A stretch of 11,735 bases of DNA from positions 1-11,735 of the forward strand of contig CAIXQT010000228.1 in assembly GCA_903921665.1 (NCBI GenBank). The letters are read 5' to 3'. The stretch comes from an uncultured Opitutia bacterium (GTDB taxonomy: Bacteria; Verrucomicrobiota; Verrucomicrobiia; Opitutales; UBA953). Of the stretch, positions 1 through 7,129 are shown one piece after another (within the stretch, counting starts at the first letter, position 1; each line of letters opens with the position of its first letter). Under the pieces are notes generated by a model. That model was given only the letters and a program-made list of their open reading frames with translations, did no database searches and had not been told where the DNA came from. A program made the position numbers and the translations under genes.

Positions 1-353
1 CCGCGCCTTCCTACTCCGAATCCTCCCCGGCGTTCGACCGGATGACCGCTTTCACCTCCTCGCTTGAGTTGCTGGGTTCGAAGACCAAAGGGCTCGCCCC
101 GAAGGATTTCGTCGCGGCCGCCGAGAAGGCGACAGGCCTCAGGTTCAAGGCCGATGACCGGGCCAAGATCACTTCGACCAAGACGCTCTCCGCCGCGCTG
201 ATGAAGTACACCTCGATCGGCTGGACCAGCAACAATCACACCGGCGAGATGGTGGAGTTCTGTTCCTATGGTCCAGGCTCGCAGCTTTTCCCACCGCACC
301 TTCGCAACGATCAGGTGCACGCGAAGATCCTGCAGGCCACGGGCGTGGCCTGA
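1..353 (+). CDS. Alkaline phosphatase family protein, C-terminal part (cut by window start)
   Basis: The reading frame is open from the left edge (first full codon at base 3) and ends at TGA 351-353, giving about 116 residues. The end carries the signature of the classical metal-dependent alkaline phosphatase C-terminus: GWTSNNHTGE, then a YGPGS-LF segment. The His of NHTGE (codon 237-239) matches the last zinc-ligand His of this superfamily (E. coli PhoA His412). Family members hydrolyse phosphate monoesters, usually after export to the periplasm. Signal peptide, catalytic Ser and most metal ligands lie outside the window, so activity and localisation cannot be checked. An in-frame ATG at 42 is internal, because homology-like sequence continues upstream of it. 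The gene is followed by a shared terminator and converges on the redoxin gene. Family call is fairly secure; substrate is unknown. Confidence 0.8.
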   Translation, partial: APSYSESSPAFDRMTAFTSSLELLGSKTKGLAPKDFVAAAEKATGLRFKADDRAKITSTKTLSAALMKYTSIGWTSNNHTGEMVEFCSYGPGSQLFPPHLRNDQVHAKILQATGVA

Positions 354-373
354 GCTTGGTTTCATCCGGGCAC

Positions 374-403
374 AAAAAAGGGCGTCCGTACGGACGCCCT
401 TTT
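374..403. terminator. Bidirectional Rho-independent terminator
   Basis: A perfect 20-base palindrome (GGGCGTCCGT at 380-389 paired with ACGGACGCCC at 390-399) is preceded by six A (374-379) and followed by four T (400-403). Read on either strand it gives a GC-rich stem followed by a U run. It sits between the end of the phosphatase gene (353) and the end of the convergent redoxin gene (423), so it can serve both transcripts. Confidence 0.85.
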
Positions 404-422
404 GCTTGGCCGTGGTTTCGGC

Positions 423-989
423 TTAGAGCTTGTTGTACTTCACACCGCAGCCGTAGGGCTTGGTGTTGGTGACTTCCGGCGACTTGCCTTCCTTCACGGC
501 CTTCACGGCGGCGAGGACGTAGTTGGTGGCCTTTTCGATGTCGGCGGACTTGGTGGAGGCGATGCTGTCGATCGCGCCCTTGTAGACGAGGACGCCCTTG
601 CCATCGATCACGAAGCAGTGCGGGGTCACCTTGGCTTCATAAGCGCGACCGATGCTCTGGTTGGAGTCCTGGATCACGGTGCCAGGGTAGTAGGTGGAGC
701 TTTCCTTGATTTCATGACCGCCGGTGTTGATGACGAGCCAGACGACGCCGGAGGCGATCGCTTCTTTCTGGAACTCCTGCATCTTGCCCGCGTCGTAGAA
801 CTTGCGGACGGCGGGGCAGCCGGGGTTGTACCATTCGAGGACGACGGTCTTGCCCTTGAGGTCGGCGAGGCTGACGGTCTTGCCGTCAAGGGTCTTGCCG
901 GTGAATTCAGGAGCAGCCTTGCCGACTTCAGCGGCCGCGAAAGAGGCCACTGCCGCGAGGCAGGCGAGGAGGGAGGTGAGGATACGCAT
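423..989 (-). CDS. Exported thioredoxin-fold redoxin (AhpC/TSA-like, PRX_like1 type)
   Basis: The 188-residue protein starts with a Sec signal peptide: Arg2, a hydrophobic core at about 3-17, and a likely signal peptidase I site after Ala18-Ala20 before Glu21. The mature part has the redoxin order: an APEF entry motif near 26-29, LADLKGKTVVLEWYNPGC, then VTPHCFVID with the expected cis-proline Pro123. Only one Cys (Cys58, in NPGCPAVRKFY) is at the thioredoxin CXXC position; the second is Val61. In PRX_like1 proteins the conserved Cys aligns with the first Cys of CXXC. Cys125 and Cys181 (in YGCGVKY near the C-terminus) are other candidate thiols. The likely role is thiol or peroxide chemistry outside the cytoplasm; no substrate can be named. 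It is transcribed alone, divergently from cysE, with no clear Shine-Dalgarno before the ATG. Confidence 0.85.
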   Translation of the reverse strand: MRILTSLLACLAAVASFAAAEVGKAAPEFTGKTLDGKTVSLADLKGKTVVLEWYNPGCPAVRKFYDAGKMQEFQKEAIASGVVWLVINTGGHEIKESSTYYPGTVIQDSNQSIGRAYEAKVTPHCFVIDGKGVLVYKGAIDSIASTKSADIEKATNYVLAAVKAVKEGKSPEVTNTKPYGCGVKYNKL

Positions 990-1013
990 TTGGGTGTGGG
1001 GGAGAGGAGGGTA

Positions 1014-1041
1014 GTTGTATGGGTCGGTTTACAGTTTTCAA
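1014..1041 (-). promoter_or_regulatory. Candidate sigma70-type promoter for the redoxin gene
   Basis: On the minus strand a TTGAAA -35 (1036-1041, five of six consensus matches) is 16 bases from a TACAAC -10 (1014-1019, four of six). Transcription would begin near 1007, leaving a leader of about 18 bases before the ATG at 989. The call rests only on motif match and position. Confidence 0.35.
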
Positions 1042-1062
1042 CCCCTTCGCGGCGTGTAGTAT
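1035..1062 (+). promoter_or_regulatory. Weak candidate promoter for cysE and the kinase gene
   Basis: On the plus strand TTTTCA (1035-1040) and TAGTAT (1057-1062) are 16 bases apart, each with four of six consensus matches. The -35 would lie on the same bases as the -35 of the opposite-facing redoxin promoter, so the two would compete back to back. A start near 1069 would leave a leader of about 50-85 bases before cysE, containing the short ORF at 1107-1160. Confidence 0.2.
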
Positions 1063-1106
1063 CTCTAAATCTCGTCAAACCTCTCGTTTTTACGTGGTTT
1101 TGACTC

Positions 1107-1160
1107 ATGGGTTGCCAAATTGACCGAAAACCCCGAATTAATCTCCCTGTCTATGGCTGA
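1107..1160 (+). other. Short ORF overlapping the cysE start (possible leader peptide)
   Basis: An ATG at 1107 opens a 17-codon frame (MGCQIDRKPRINLPVYG) that stops at TGA 1158-1160, five bases past the cysE ATG at 1153 and in a different frame. It contains one Cys codon (third). The arrangement would permit translational coupling or a leader-type control of cysE. There is no good Shine-Dalgarno and a frame this short can arise by chance, so it is noted as a possibility, not a gene. Confidence 0.15.
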
Positions 1161-1959
1161 CGCCCGTTCCATCGCCTTGGTCTGCGCCAATGAAGCTTCC
1201 CTCTGGGTGGAGCTGCAGGCCCGCGCTGCCGTCGTCGCCAAGGCCGAACCAGCCCTGGCGCCGATGCTCCATCGCTATGTCCTAGACCGGGCTGGCTTCG
1301 GCGATGGCATCGTCCAGCGCCTGGCCGAACGCATCGCGCCGACGGGTCAGGATCTGCCGGTCGTCCTCCGCGTCCTCGGCGAAGCCGTCGCCGCCGACCC
1401 CGAAGTCCTCTCGCAGATGCGTGCTGACATCCGGGCCACGCTTGAGCGCGATCCGGCGACGGAGCATGCGCTCATCCCTTATCTTTGGTACAAAGGTTTC
1501 CACGCCATCTCGACGCATCGGCTGGCGCATACCCTTTGGAAAGCGGGCCGCAAAGAGCTCGCGACGCACCTCCAGTCGCTCGTCTCCGAGCACCTGGGCG
1601 TCGATATCCATCCCGCCGCGCGCTTCGGCGTCGGCATCCTGCTCGACCACGCCACCGGCTTCGTCGCCGGCGAGACCAGCGTGGTGGCGGATAATGTCTC
1701 CTTCCTCCATGAGGTCACCCTCGGCGGCACCGGCAAGGCCCGCGGCGACCGTCACCCGAAGATCCGTTCGGGCGTGCTCGTAGGCGCGGGGGCCAAGATC
1801 CTCGGCAATATCACGATCGGCGAAGGCGCCAAGATTGGCGCCGGATCCGTCGTGCTCAAGGATGTCGCCCCCCATACCAGCGTGGCCGGCGTGCCCGCGG
1901 TGATGATCGGCCAGACCACCGTCGACGCCCCGGCGCTCGACATGGATCACTCGCTCTAG
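1153..1959 (+). CDS. cysE: Serine O-acetyltransferase
   Basis: CysE transfers acetyl from acetyl-CoA to L-serine to make O-acetylserine, the direct precursor of cysteine. The sequence aligns along its length with E. coli CysE: an alpha-helical N-terminal SATase domain containing YLWYKGFHAISTHRLAH, then a left-handed beta-helix with hexapeptide repeats. It has DIHPAARFGVGILLDHATG with the catalytic His, VTLGGTGK, GDRHPKIR, and VLVGAGAKILGNI. The C-terminus DMDHSL keeps the Met equivalent to E. coli Met256 (cysteine feedback) but lacks about 15 further residues and the terminal Ile that docks into CysK. I chose ATG 1153 (268 residues, close to E. coli 273); a TTG at 1120 in the same frame would add 11 residues. 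Neither has a clear ribosome-binding site. The next gene begins three bases after the TAG. Confidence 0.95.
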   Translation: MADARSIALVCANEASLWVELQARAAVVAKAEPALAPMLHRYVLDRAGFGDGIVQRLAERIAPTGQDLPVVLRVLGEAVAADPEVLSQMRADIRATLERDPATEHALIPYLWYKGFHAISTHRLAHTLWKAGRKELATHLQSLVSEHLGVDIHPAARFGVGILLDHATGFVAGETSVVADNVSFLHEVTLGGTGKARGDRHPKIRSGVLVGAGAKILGNITIGEGAKIGAGSVVLKDVAPHTSVAGVPAVMIGQTTVDAPALDMDHSL

Positions 1960-1962
1960 GCC

Positions 1963-3681
1963 ATGCCTCACTCGCGTCCAGCGCAGGAACGTCCCGGCGA
2001 CGCCCGCGTCCTGGACTGCCTTTACCGCGTCGGCGCCTTCGTCAACGCGACGGAAGACCCGCGCGAGGCGCTCGACTTCATCCTCGAGGAGATCGTCCGC
2101 ACCCTGAACGCCTCGAGCGCCTCCATCGCGCTCGTCGAGCCCGCCACGGGTTCTTTGCGCATCGAGGTGAGTACCGGCCTGGACGCCGCCTCGACCACCC
2201 AGATCATCGATCAAGGGCAGGGCATCACCGGTTGGGTGGCGCTCTACGCCAAGCCGCAGCGTATCCCCGACGTCTCGAAGGACCCCCGCTACGTCGAGAT
2301 CCGCAAGGGCATCCGTTCCGAACTGGCCGTCCCCATGGAGCTCATGGGCAACGTCATCGGCGTGGTGAATTGCGACTCCGATCGCCTCGACGCTTTCAGC
2401 GAGCAGGACGTCGCTTTCCTCGCTCTGCTCACCAACGAGGCCTCGAAGGCCGTCGGCCGTATCTGGCTGCTCCGTCAGCTCCGTTCCAAGGCCGCCCAGC
2501 TCGAGGCCTTGGTGCGCGCTGCGCAGGGGCTCGCCCGCGAACGTGACGAGCCGGGTATCTCCCAGGACCTTGCCCGCCATACGCGTGGCCTGCTCGGCGC
2601 CCGCGCCTGCGCTTACTACAAGATCGTCGACGACGTCCTGCTGCTGAAGCACCTGGACGGCGACCTGAGCTGCAGCGAGCTCGCCGCGAGCATCGCGGTG
2701 AACCAGACATCGCTCGGTACCGTCGTGGGGCGTGGTCGTCCGGTCGTGGTGCCGCTCGCCGGCAAGACCGAGGAGCATCTGTTCACCAAGCTTTCCGAGC
2801 CGGTGGCTTCATCTTCGCTGCTCGCCGTGCCGGTGCGCTACGAAGATGAGACCTTCGGCGTGCTGATGTGCGTCGCGATGGGCGCGTATCGCTTCTCCGA
2901 CGACGACAAGCATCTCGTCACGGCGCTTTCCTCGTTCGGCGCTTCGTCGATCCAGAACGCCCGTCTTTACGCCAAGGTCTTCACGGTGGAAGAAGGCTTG
3001 CGCCGCAGCGAACGCCTCACCGCCCTCGGTCTGCTTTCGGCCGAGGTCGCGCACGAGATCCGCAACCCGCTGACGGTGATGAAGCTGCTTTCCGACACGC
3101 TGGCCCAAGGCATGGCTTCCGATGACCCCAAGATGGAAGATCTCGGCGTCATGCGCGAGAAGATCGCCCACATGGAGGGCGTCGTCTCCCGCGTGCTGGG
3201 CATGAGCAAGGCCCAGTCCGGCGCATTCCGGATCGTCGACCTGCGTAAGGCGACCGAGAACGCCGCGCTCCTGCTTCGCCTCAAGCTTCAGCAGCTCGGG
3301 GTGAAGGTCGAAATTCACGGCGACCAGGTCATCCCGGCCGTCGAAGGTAATCCAGGTCAGATCCAGCAGGTCTTCCTGAACCTGATGATGAACGGCGTCC
3401 AGGCCATGACCGGCGGCGGCCTGCTCACCTTGCACATCGGCGTCGAACCCGGTCCGCAAGGGGAAGTCGTCGTCGTGCGGATCACCGACGCCGGCACGGG
3501 CATCCCTCAGGAGATCTTGCCCAAGATCTTCGAATCTTTCTTCACCAGCCGCGAAGATGGTACCGGTCTTGGCCTGGCCATCGTGAAGCGCATCATGCGC
3601 GATCACCGCGGCGACGTCGTCGTCGAGTCCACCGGTCCCGGCGGGACGACGTTCAAGTTCTGGTTTCCTGTCGGGAAGTGA
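1963..3681 (+). CDS. GAF-domain sensor histidine kinase
   Basis: This 572-residue protein has two N-terminal GAF-type sensory regions (about 20-160 and 180-340; the first includes GQGITGWVA and ELAVPMELMGNVIGVVN). A HisKA dimerisation domain follows with the H-box AEVAHEIRNPLTVMKLL, phospho-acceptor His364. The HATPase_c domain has the N-box Asn477 (LNLMMNGVQAM), G1 box Asp509 (DAGTGIP), the F-box FESFF, and G2 box GTGLGL (533-538). All boxes needed for autophosphorylation are present. There is no transmembrane segment or signal peptide, so it should sense a cytoplasmic signal. The kinase half resembles NtrB/AtoS-type enzymes. No receiver domain or response regulator lies in the window, so it is an orphan whose partner is elsewhere. 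It starts three bases after cysE, most likely in one transcript, and its last 29 bp overlap the end of the opposing dedA gene. Signal and target are unknown. Confidence 0.92.
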   Translation: MPHSRPAQERPGDARVLDCLYRVGAFVNATEDPREALDFILEEIVRTLNASSASIALVEPATGSLRIEVSTGLDAASTTQIIDQGQGITGWVALYAKPQRIPDVSKDPRYVEIRKGIRSELAVPMELMGNVIGVVNCDSDRLDAFSEQDVAFLALLTNEASKAVGRIWLLRQLRSKAAQLEALVRAAQGLARERDEPGISQDLARHTRGLLGARACAYYKIVDDVLLLKHLDGDLSCSELAASIAVNQTSLGTVVGRGRPVVVPLAGKTEEHLFTKLSEPVASSSLLAVPVRYEDETFGVLMCVAMGAYRFSDDDKHLVTALSSFGASSIQNARLYAKVFTVEEGLRRSERLTALGLLSAEVAHEIRNPLTVMKLLSDTLAQGMASDDPKMEDLGVMREKIAHMEGVVSRVLGMSKAQSGAFRIVDLRKATENAALLLRLKLQQLGVKVEIHGDQVIPAVEGNPGQIQQVFLNLMMNGVQAMTGGGLLTLHIGVEPGPQGEVVVVRITDAGTGIPQEILPKIFESFFTSREDGTGLGLAIVKRIMRDHRGDVVVESTGPGGTTFKFWFPVGK

Positions 3682-4312
3682 GCAGACGCTTCGCCGCCGT
3701 CCAGATGACGGGGATGAAGGAGACCACGACCACGATCAGGATGACCTTGTGCAGTTGGTCGGCCAGGGGCGTGCCGCCGAGCCAGTGGCCCAGCCAGATG
3801 AGCGAATTGATCCAGAGGATGCCGCCGAGCGTGTTCCAGCGCAGGAAGCGTCCGGCGGGCATGTCGCCCATACCGGCGGCGAAGGGGACGAAGGTCCGCA
3901 TCAGCGGCACGAACCGAGCGAGCACGATCGCGAGCGGGCCTTTCTCCGCGAAATAGGCGCGGGCGGCGACGAGGTGGCGTCGCTTAAACCACCAGCTGTC
4001 GGGCTTCGCTTCCATGACGTGACCGTATCTGCGACCCAGCCAGTAGCCCGTCTGGTCGCCGACGATGGCCGCGACGGTCAGTGCGCCGGTGACCACCCAT
4101 GGGTCGAAATACGCTGGGCGGTCGCCGTTCGCGATGGTGAGCACTCCGGCGGTGACGAGCAGGGAGTCTCCGGGCAGGAAGAAGCCCGCCAGCAATCCGG
4201 TCTCGGCGAAGATGATCAGGCACATGAGTCCGATGCCACCCGTCTGGACGGTCTGGCGGAGCCCTTCGGCGGTGTGCAGGTGAGACCAGAAGTCGGTCAG
4301 CCAAGATTCCAT
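3653..4312 (-). CDS. DedA-family inner-membrane protein
   Basis: With the ATG at 4312 the protein has 219 residues, the same length as E. coli DedA. It has the DedA/VTT (SNARE-associated) pattern: a hydrophobic segment with Glu37 (FAETGLLAGFFLPGDSLL) and Asp49 in the PGD turn, GDQTGYWLGRRYG at 85-97, then the paired-arginine motif ARFVPLMRTFVPFAAGMG with Arg133 and Arg139, and two further hydrophobic stretches. The acidic and Arg positions match those needed for YqjA/YghB function in E. coli. Characterised members flip polyprenyl phosphate or phospholipids across the inner membrane, or support membrane-potential homeostasis; which applies here cannot be told. A GTG at 4378 would add 22 non-hydrophobic residues and leave only 14 bp to glnD, so I rejected it. 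A GGAGG lies 19 bases upstream of the ATG, too far to be ideal. It faces the kinase gene, overlapping it by 29 bp. Confidence 0.9.
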   Translation of the reverse strand: MESWLTDFWSHLHTAEGLRQTVQTGGIGLMCLIIFAETGLLAGFFLPGDSLLVTAGVLTIANGDRPAYFDPWVVTGALTVAAIVGDQTGYWLGRRYGHVMEAKPDSWWFKRRHLVAARAYFAEKGPLAIVLARFVPLMRTFVPFAAGMGDMPAGRFLRWNTLGGILWINSLIWLGHWLGGTPLADQLHKVILIVVVVSFIPVIWTAAKRLLTSRQETRT

Positions 4313-4324
4313 GGCGTCAATAAG

Positions 4325-4375
4325 AAGGAATCCTCCGGGATGGCAATCACCCTTGAACGCCGGAGGCTTTTCCTT
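4325..4375. repeat. Imperfect inverted repeat between dedA and glnD
   Basis: AAGGAA (4325-4330) and CCTCCGG (4332-4338) are mirrored by CCGGAGG (4360-4366) and TTCCTT (4370-4375). This makes a 13-bp two-part stem with a small internal loop (one base against three) and a 21-base central loop. It fills most of the 80-bp spacer between the divergent dedA and glnD starts. It could be an operator or an RNA hairpin, and each strand carries a GGAGG within an arm. Function is unproven. Confidence 0.5.
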
Positions 4376-4392
4376 CACGTTGAATTCGCCGC

Positions 4393-7074
4393 ATGTCGCC
4401 CGAATACGAGTCCTCCGCCGTCCTGCTACGTCGCGCCGCGCTGCAGCACGGACTGGCCGGTCAGGCCGCCTTGGAGGGAGAGTTCGTGCCTCGGGCCAAG
4501 CTCTTCCTCGCCGAGGCGCGCGAGCTGCAGCTGGCCGCCCATCGCGCCGGCCTGCTCGGCGGCGAAGTCGCCAAGCTTCGTTCCGACGCGATCGACATCC
4601 TTTTCGACGCGCTCTTCCTGAAGGCCGGTCCCGCCGCCGCGGCGATCAGCCTCGTCGCCACGGGTGGCTACGGGCGCGCCGAGCTTTGCCCGTTGAGTGA
4701 CATCGACCTGCTGGTGCTCGTGCCGCGACACTCCGCCGCCACCAAGGCGCTCGTCGAAGCCATCCTTTATCCGCTCTGGGATCTCGGCCTCAAGGTAGGC
4801 CAATCCGTTCGTACCGTCACCGAATCTACCAATTACGCCAAAGACGACCTCCATCTGCATGTCGCGTTGCTCGAGACGCGTCATCTGTGCGGTTCGCCGG
4901 AGCTCTATGCGCAGCTCGAGGCGAAGACGGCTGCGCTGCTTTCAGGGCAGGCGTGGAAGCCGTTCGCGCGGGCGATCGTGGAATCTCAGCGGAAACGTCG
5001 CGAAAAAGCCGGCGGTAGCGCCTACCTCCAGGAGCCTGACCTTAAGAATGGCGTCGGCGCCCTCCGTGACGTGCAAGGGTGCGTCTGGATCGCCCGCACC
5101 GCCCGCAACGGCGTCGGCCCGGGCGGACTCGCCGCTTCCGGTTTCCTGCCTTCGGTCGATCTCCAGAAGTTCGAGGAAGCCAAGCAGGTGCTCCTGCGCC
5201 TGCGTTGCGAACTGCATTTCCAGGTCACCCGTCCGACCGAGCAACTTTCGTTGGAACGTCAGGATACGATGTCCCAAGGCCTCGGGTATCGTGGCACGCT
5301 GACCGAGCGGATCGGCGGGATGATGCGGGAGTATTTCGACGCGGCGGACCATGTCCGCCGTTGCGCCGAAATCGTCGAAGGGGCGGTGATGGGCGAGCCC
5401 GAGCCCGAAGGGTGGGGCGCTCCGTTCATCATGGACGGCCTCCGGGTCGTGCCTGGCGGAACCGTGACCGCTGAGCACCGCCTGGTGTTCGAGGAGGATC
5501 CGGGACGCCTCGTCCGGTTGTTCCGCATCTGCCAGATCCACGAGGCCAGGCCCGATCGCGCGCTTTCCCTGCTCGTCCGCGAACGCGCCCATCTCCTGAC
5601 GCCTGCGCTGGCGACGTCCGAGGAGGCCAGCAGCGCCTTGCGCGCCATGCTCACCGAGGGCGGTCGGGTCTACGGCACGCTCAATGCCCTGCGCGAGCAC
5701 GGGTTGCTTTACCGGCTCGTGCCGGAGTTCGCCGGGCTGCATTGCCTCGTGCAGTTCGAGTTCTACCACCGGTGGACGGCCGACGTGCATACCCTGCGCT
5801 GCCTGATGGAGCTGGATACGATCTATGCCGGGGAGACGGACGTCGATCAACGCTATCGCGCCGTCGTCCTCGGTTCCGAGGCGCCGTCGCTACTTTACGC
5901 GATCCTGTTCCTGCACGACATCGCGAAGTCGGGCGGCATCGAAGGCCACGCCGAACGCGGCGTGCCCATCGCCGATAAGATCCTCGAGCGACTGGGCTTC
6001 GACGCCCGGGAGCGCGAGATCGCGGCCGGCGTCATCCGTCACCATCTCGTCATGGGGCTCTATTGGCAGCGTCATGATATCGACGACCCGGCCAATATCG
6101 ACCGGTTCGCCCGCTTGATGGGCGACGAGCAGGTGCTGCGCAGCCTGTTCGTGCACACCCGTTGCGACGCCCGGGCGACCTCGCCCGACCTCTGGACGGA
6201 TTTCAAGGACGGCCAGCATTGGTCGTTGTATCGCCGTACGCTGGCCAAGCTCGCCGGGGAGGAGGAGGGCGACCATGTGGCCCTGATTGCTTCGCTGCGG
6301 GCCGCGACGGCGGCGCTGCTGGGCGCCGAGGTTCCAACCGACGAGGTCGAGGCCCATTTCACCACCATGCCGCGGGGGTATTATCTGCATGCCGCCGCCG
6401 AGGACGCCGCCCATCACCTGCGGATGATCCATCGCCTCATCGCTTCGGTCTCCGAGGCCGACGCCGAGGTTTCCTTGCGGCCGATCGTCGAGTGGCATGA
6501 CGACATCGGTTCCGGCCAGTCGCTTGTCACGGTTGTCACGTGGGATCGCGCCGGTCTCTTCAGTCGCATGGCCGGAGCGTTCGCCGTGGCCGGCATCAAC
6601 ATCGTCTCCTGTCGTGCCTTCTCGCGCGACGACGACGTCGCGATCGACTTCTTCAAGGTCGTGTTACCCGTCGGCAAAGAAGCGGCCTCCAAGGAGCGGT
6701 TCACCGCGGCCTTGGCGAAATCCTTGCTCGAAGGCACCGACCTGGTGGAGGACGTGGCCGCCGAAGAGCAGCGCGCGCTCATGACGGCTCCTCGTCGTAA
6801 GGCATTCGTGCCGCTCGCGGCCAAGGTCGAGGTCTACTATGAGGTCGACCTCGCCCGCACGGTCATCGAGGTCCAGTGCAATGACCGGTTGGGCCTGCTG
6901 TTCCGGGTCGGTCGCGCCATCCGCGAGGCCGGTTACGCCATCACCTTCGCGAATATCGCGACCGAGCAGGGTTTCGCGATCGATACCTTCTACCTCACCC
7001 CGGAACGCGGCCTGACCCGCGAGCCGCACCCGCTGGAAACCTTGGCCGACGCCTTACGCGGAGTGGTCTCCTGA
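4393..7074 (+). CDS. glnD: [Protein-PII] uridylyltransferase / uridylyl-removing enzyme
   Basis: GlnD senses glutamine and sets PII signalling: it uridylylates PII when nitrogen is scarce and removes UMP when glutamine is high. At 893 residues it matches the usual length (E. coli 890). Order: nucleotidyltransferase domain with GGYGRAELCPLSDIDLLVLV (91-110; metal ligands Asp103 and Asp105); the GlnD/GlnE helical linker with DLKNGVGALRDVQ near 216-228; an HD hydrolase domain with His466 (ADVHTL), His508-Asp509 (LHDIAKSGG) and His550-His551; two C-terminal ACT domains at about 709-790 (VTWDRAGLFSRMAGAF) and 822-893 (CNDRLGLLFRVGRAI) that bind glutamine. Both active sites look intact. Ala96 replaces the Gly usual in GGYGRGEL. 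No PII (glnB) gene or glutamine synthetase gene is in the window. It diverges from dedA and heads the run with msrA, rarA and dus. No Shine-Dalgarno is visible before the ATG. Confidence 0.95.
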   Translation: MSPEYESSAVLLRRAALQHGLAGQAALEGEFVPRAKLFLAEARELQLAAHRAGLLGGEVAKLRSDAIDILFDALFLKAGPAAAAISLVATGGYGRAELCPLSDIDLLVLVPRHSAATKALVEAILYPLWDLGLKVGQSVRTVTESTNYAKDDLHLHVALLETRHLCGSPELYAQLEAKTAALLSGQAWKPFARAIVESQRKRREKAGGSAYLQEPDLKNGVGALRDVQGCVWIARTARNGVGPGGLAASGFLPSVDLQKFEEAKQVLLRLRCELHFQVTRPTEQLSLERQDTMSQGLGYRGTLTERIGGMMREYFDAADHVRRCAEIVEGAVMGEPEPEGWGAPFIMDGLRVVPGGTVTAEHRLVFEEDPGRLVRLFRICQIHEARPDRALSLLVRERAHLLTPALATSEEASSALRAMLTEGGRVYGTLNALREHGLLYRLVPEFAGLHCLVQFEFYHRWTADVHTLRCLMELDTIYAGETDVDQRYRAVVLGSEAPSLLYAILFLHDIAKSGGIEGHAERGVPIADKILERLGFDAREREIAAGVIRHHLVMGLYWQRHDIDDPANIDRFARLMGDEQVLRSLFVHTRCDARATSPDLWTDFKDGQHWSLYRRTLAKLAGEEEGDHVALIASLRAATAALLGAEVPTDEVEAHFTTMPRGYYLHAAAEDAAHHLRMIHRLIASVSEADAEVSLRPIVEWHDDIGSGQSLVTVVTWDRAGLFSRMAGAFAVAGINIVSCRAFSRDDDVAIDFFKVVLPVGKEAASKERFTAALAKSLLEGTDLVEDVAAEEQRALMTAPRRKAFVPLAAKVEVYYEVDLARTVIEVQCNDRLGLLFRVGRAIREAGYAITFANIATEQGFAIDTFYLTPERGLTREPHPLETLADALRGVVS

Positions 7075-7129
7075 GCGTCGTCCCACCTTGCTTCGGTCAG
7101 GGAATCGCCCAATCTCGGGCTGTCCCGCC

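Noticed and set aside
402..1103. 233-codon plus-strand frame opposite the redoxin gene
   Set aside because: The minus-strand protein has a signal peptide and redoxin motifs; this frame has none and begins inside the terminator.
1282..2778. 498-codon open frame on the minus strand across cysE and the kinase gene
   Set aside because: It lies antisense to two genes with clear family motifs, spans their junction, and its translation is rich in Arg, Gly, Asp and His with no recognisable domain. It is a high-GC shadow frame.
3635..3647. GTCCC-GGC-GGGAC hairpin near the kinase-dedA junction as a dedA terminator
   Set aside because: The stem is only five bases, lies in kinase coding sequence, and has no following T run on either strand.
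4313..4378. Longer dedA start at GTG 4378
   Set aside because: The extra 22 residues are polar and unlike DedA N-termini. ATG 4312 gives the usual family length and a normal promoter spacer to glnD.
7088..7129. Longer msrA start at TTG 7088
   Set aside because: It would put 14 polar residues ahead of a well-formed signal peptide; ATG 7130 is the better start.
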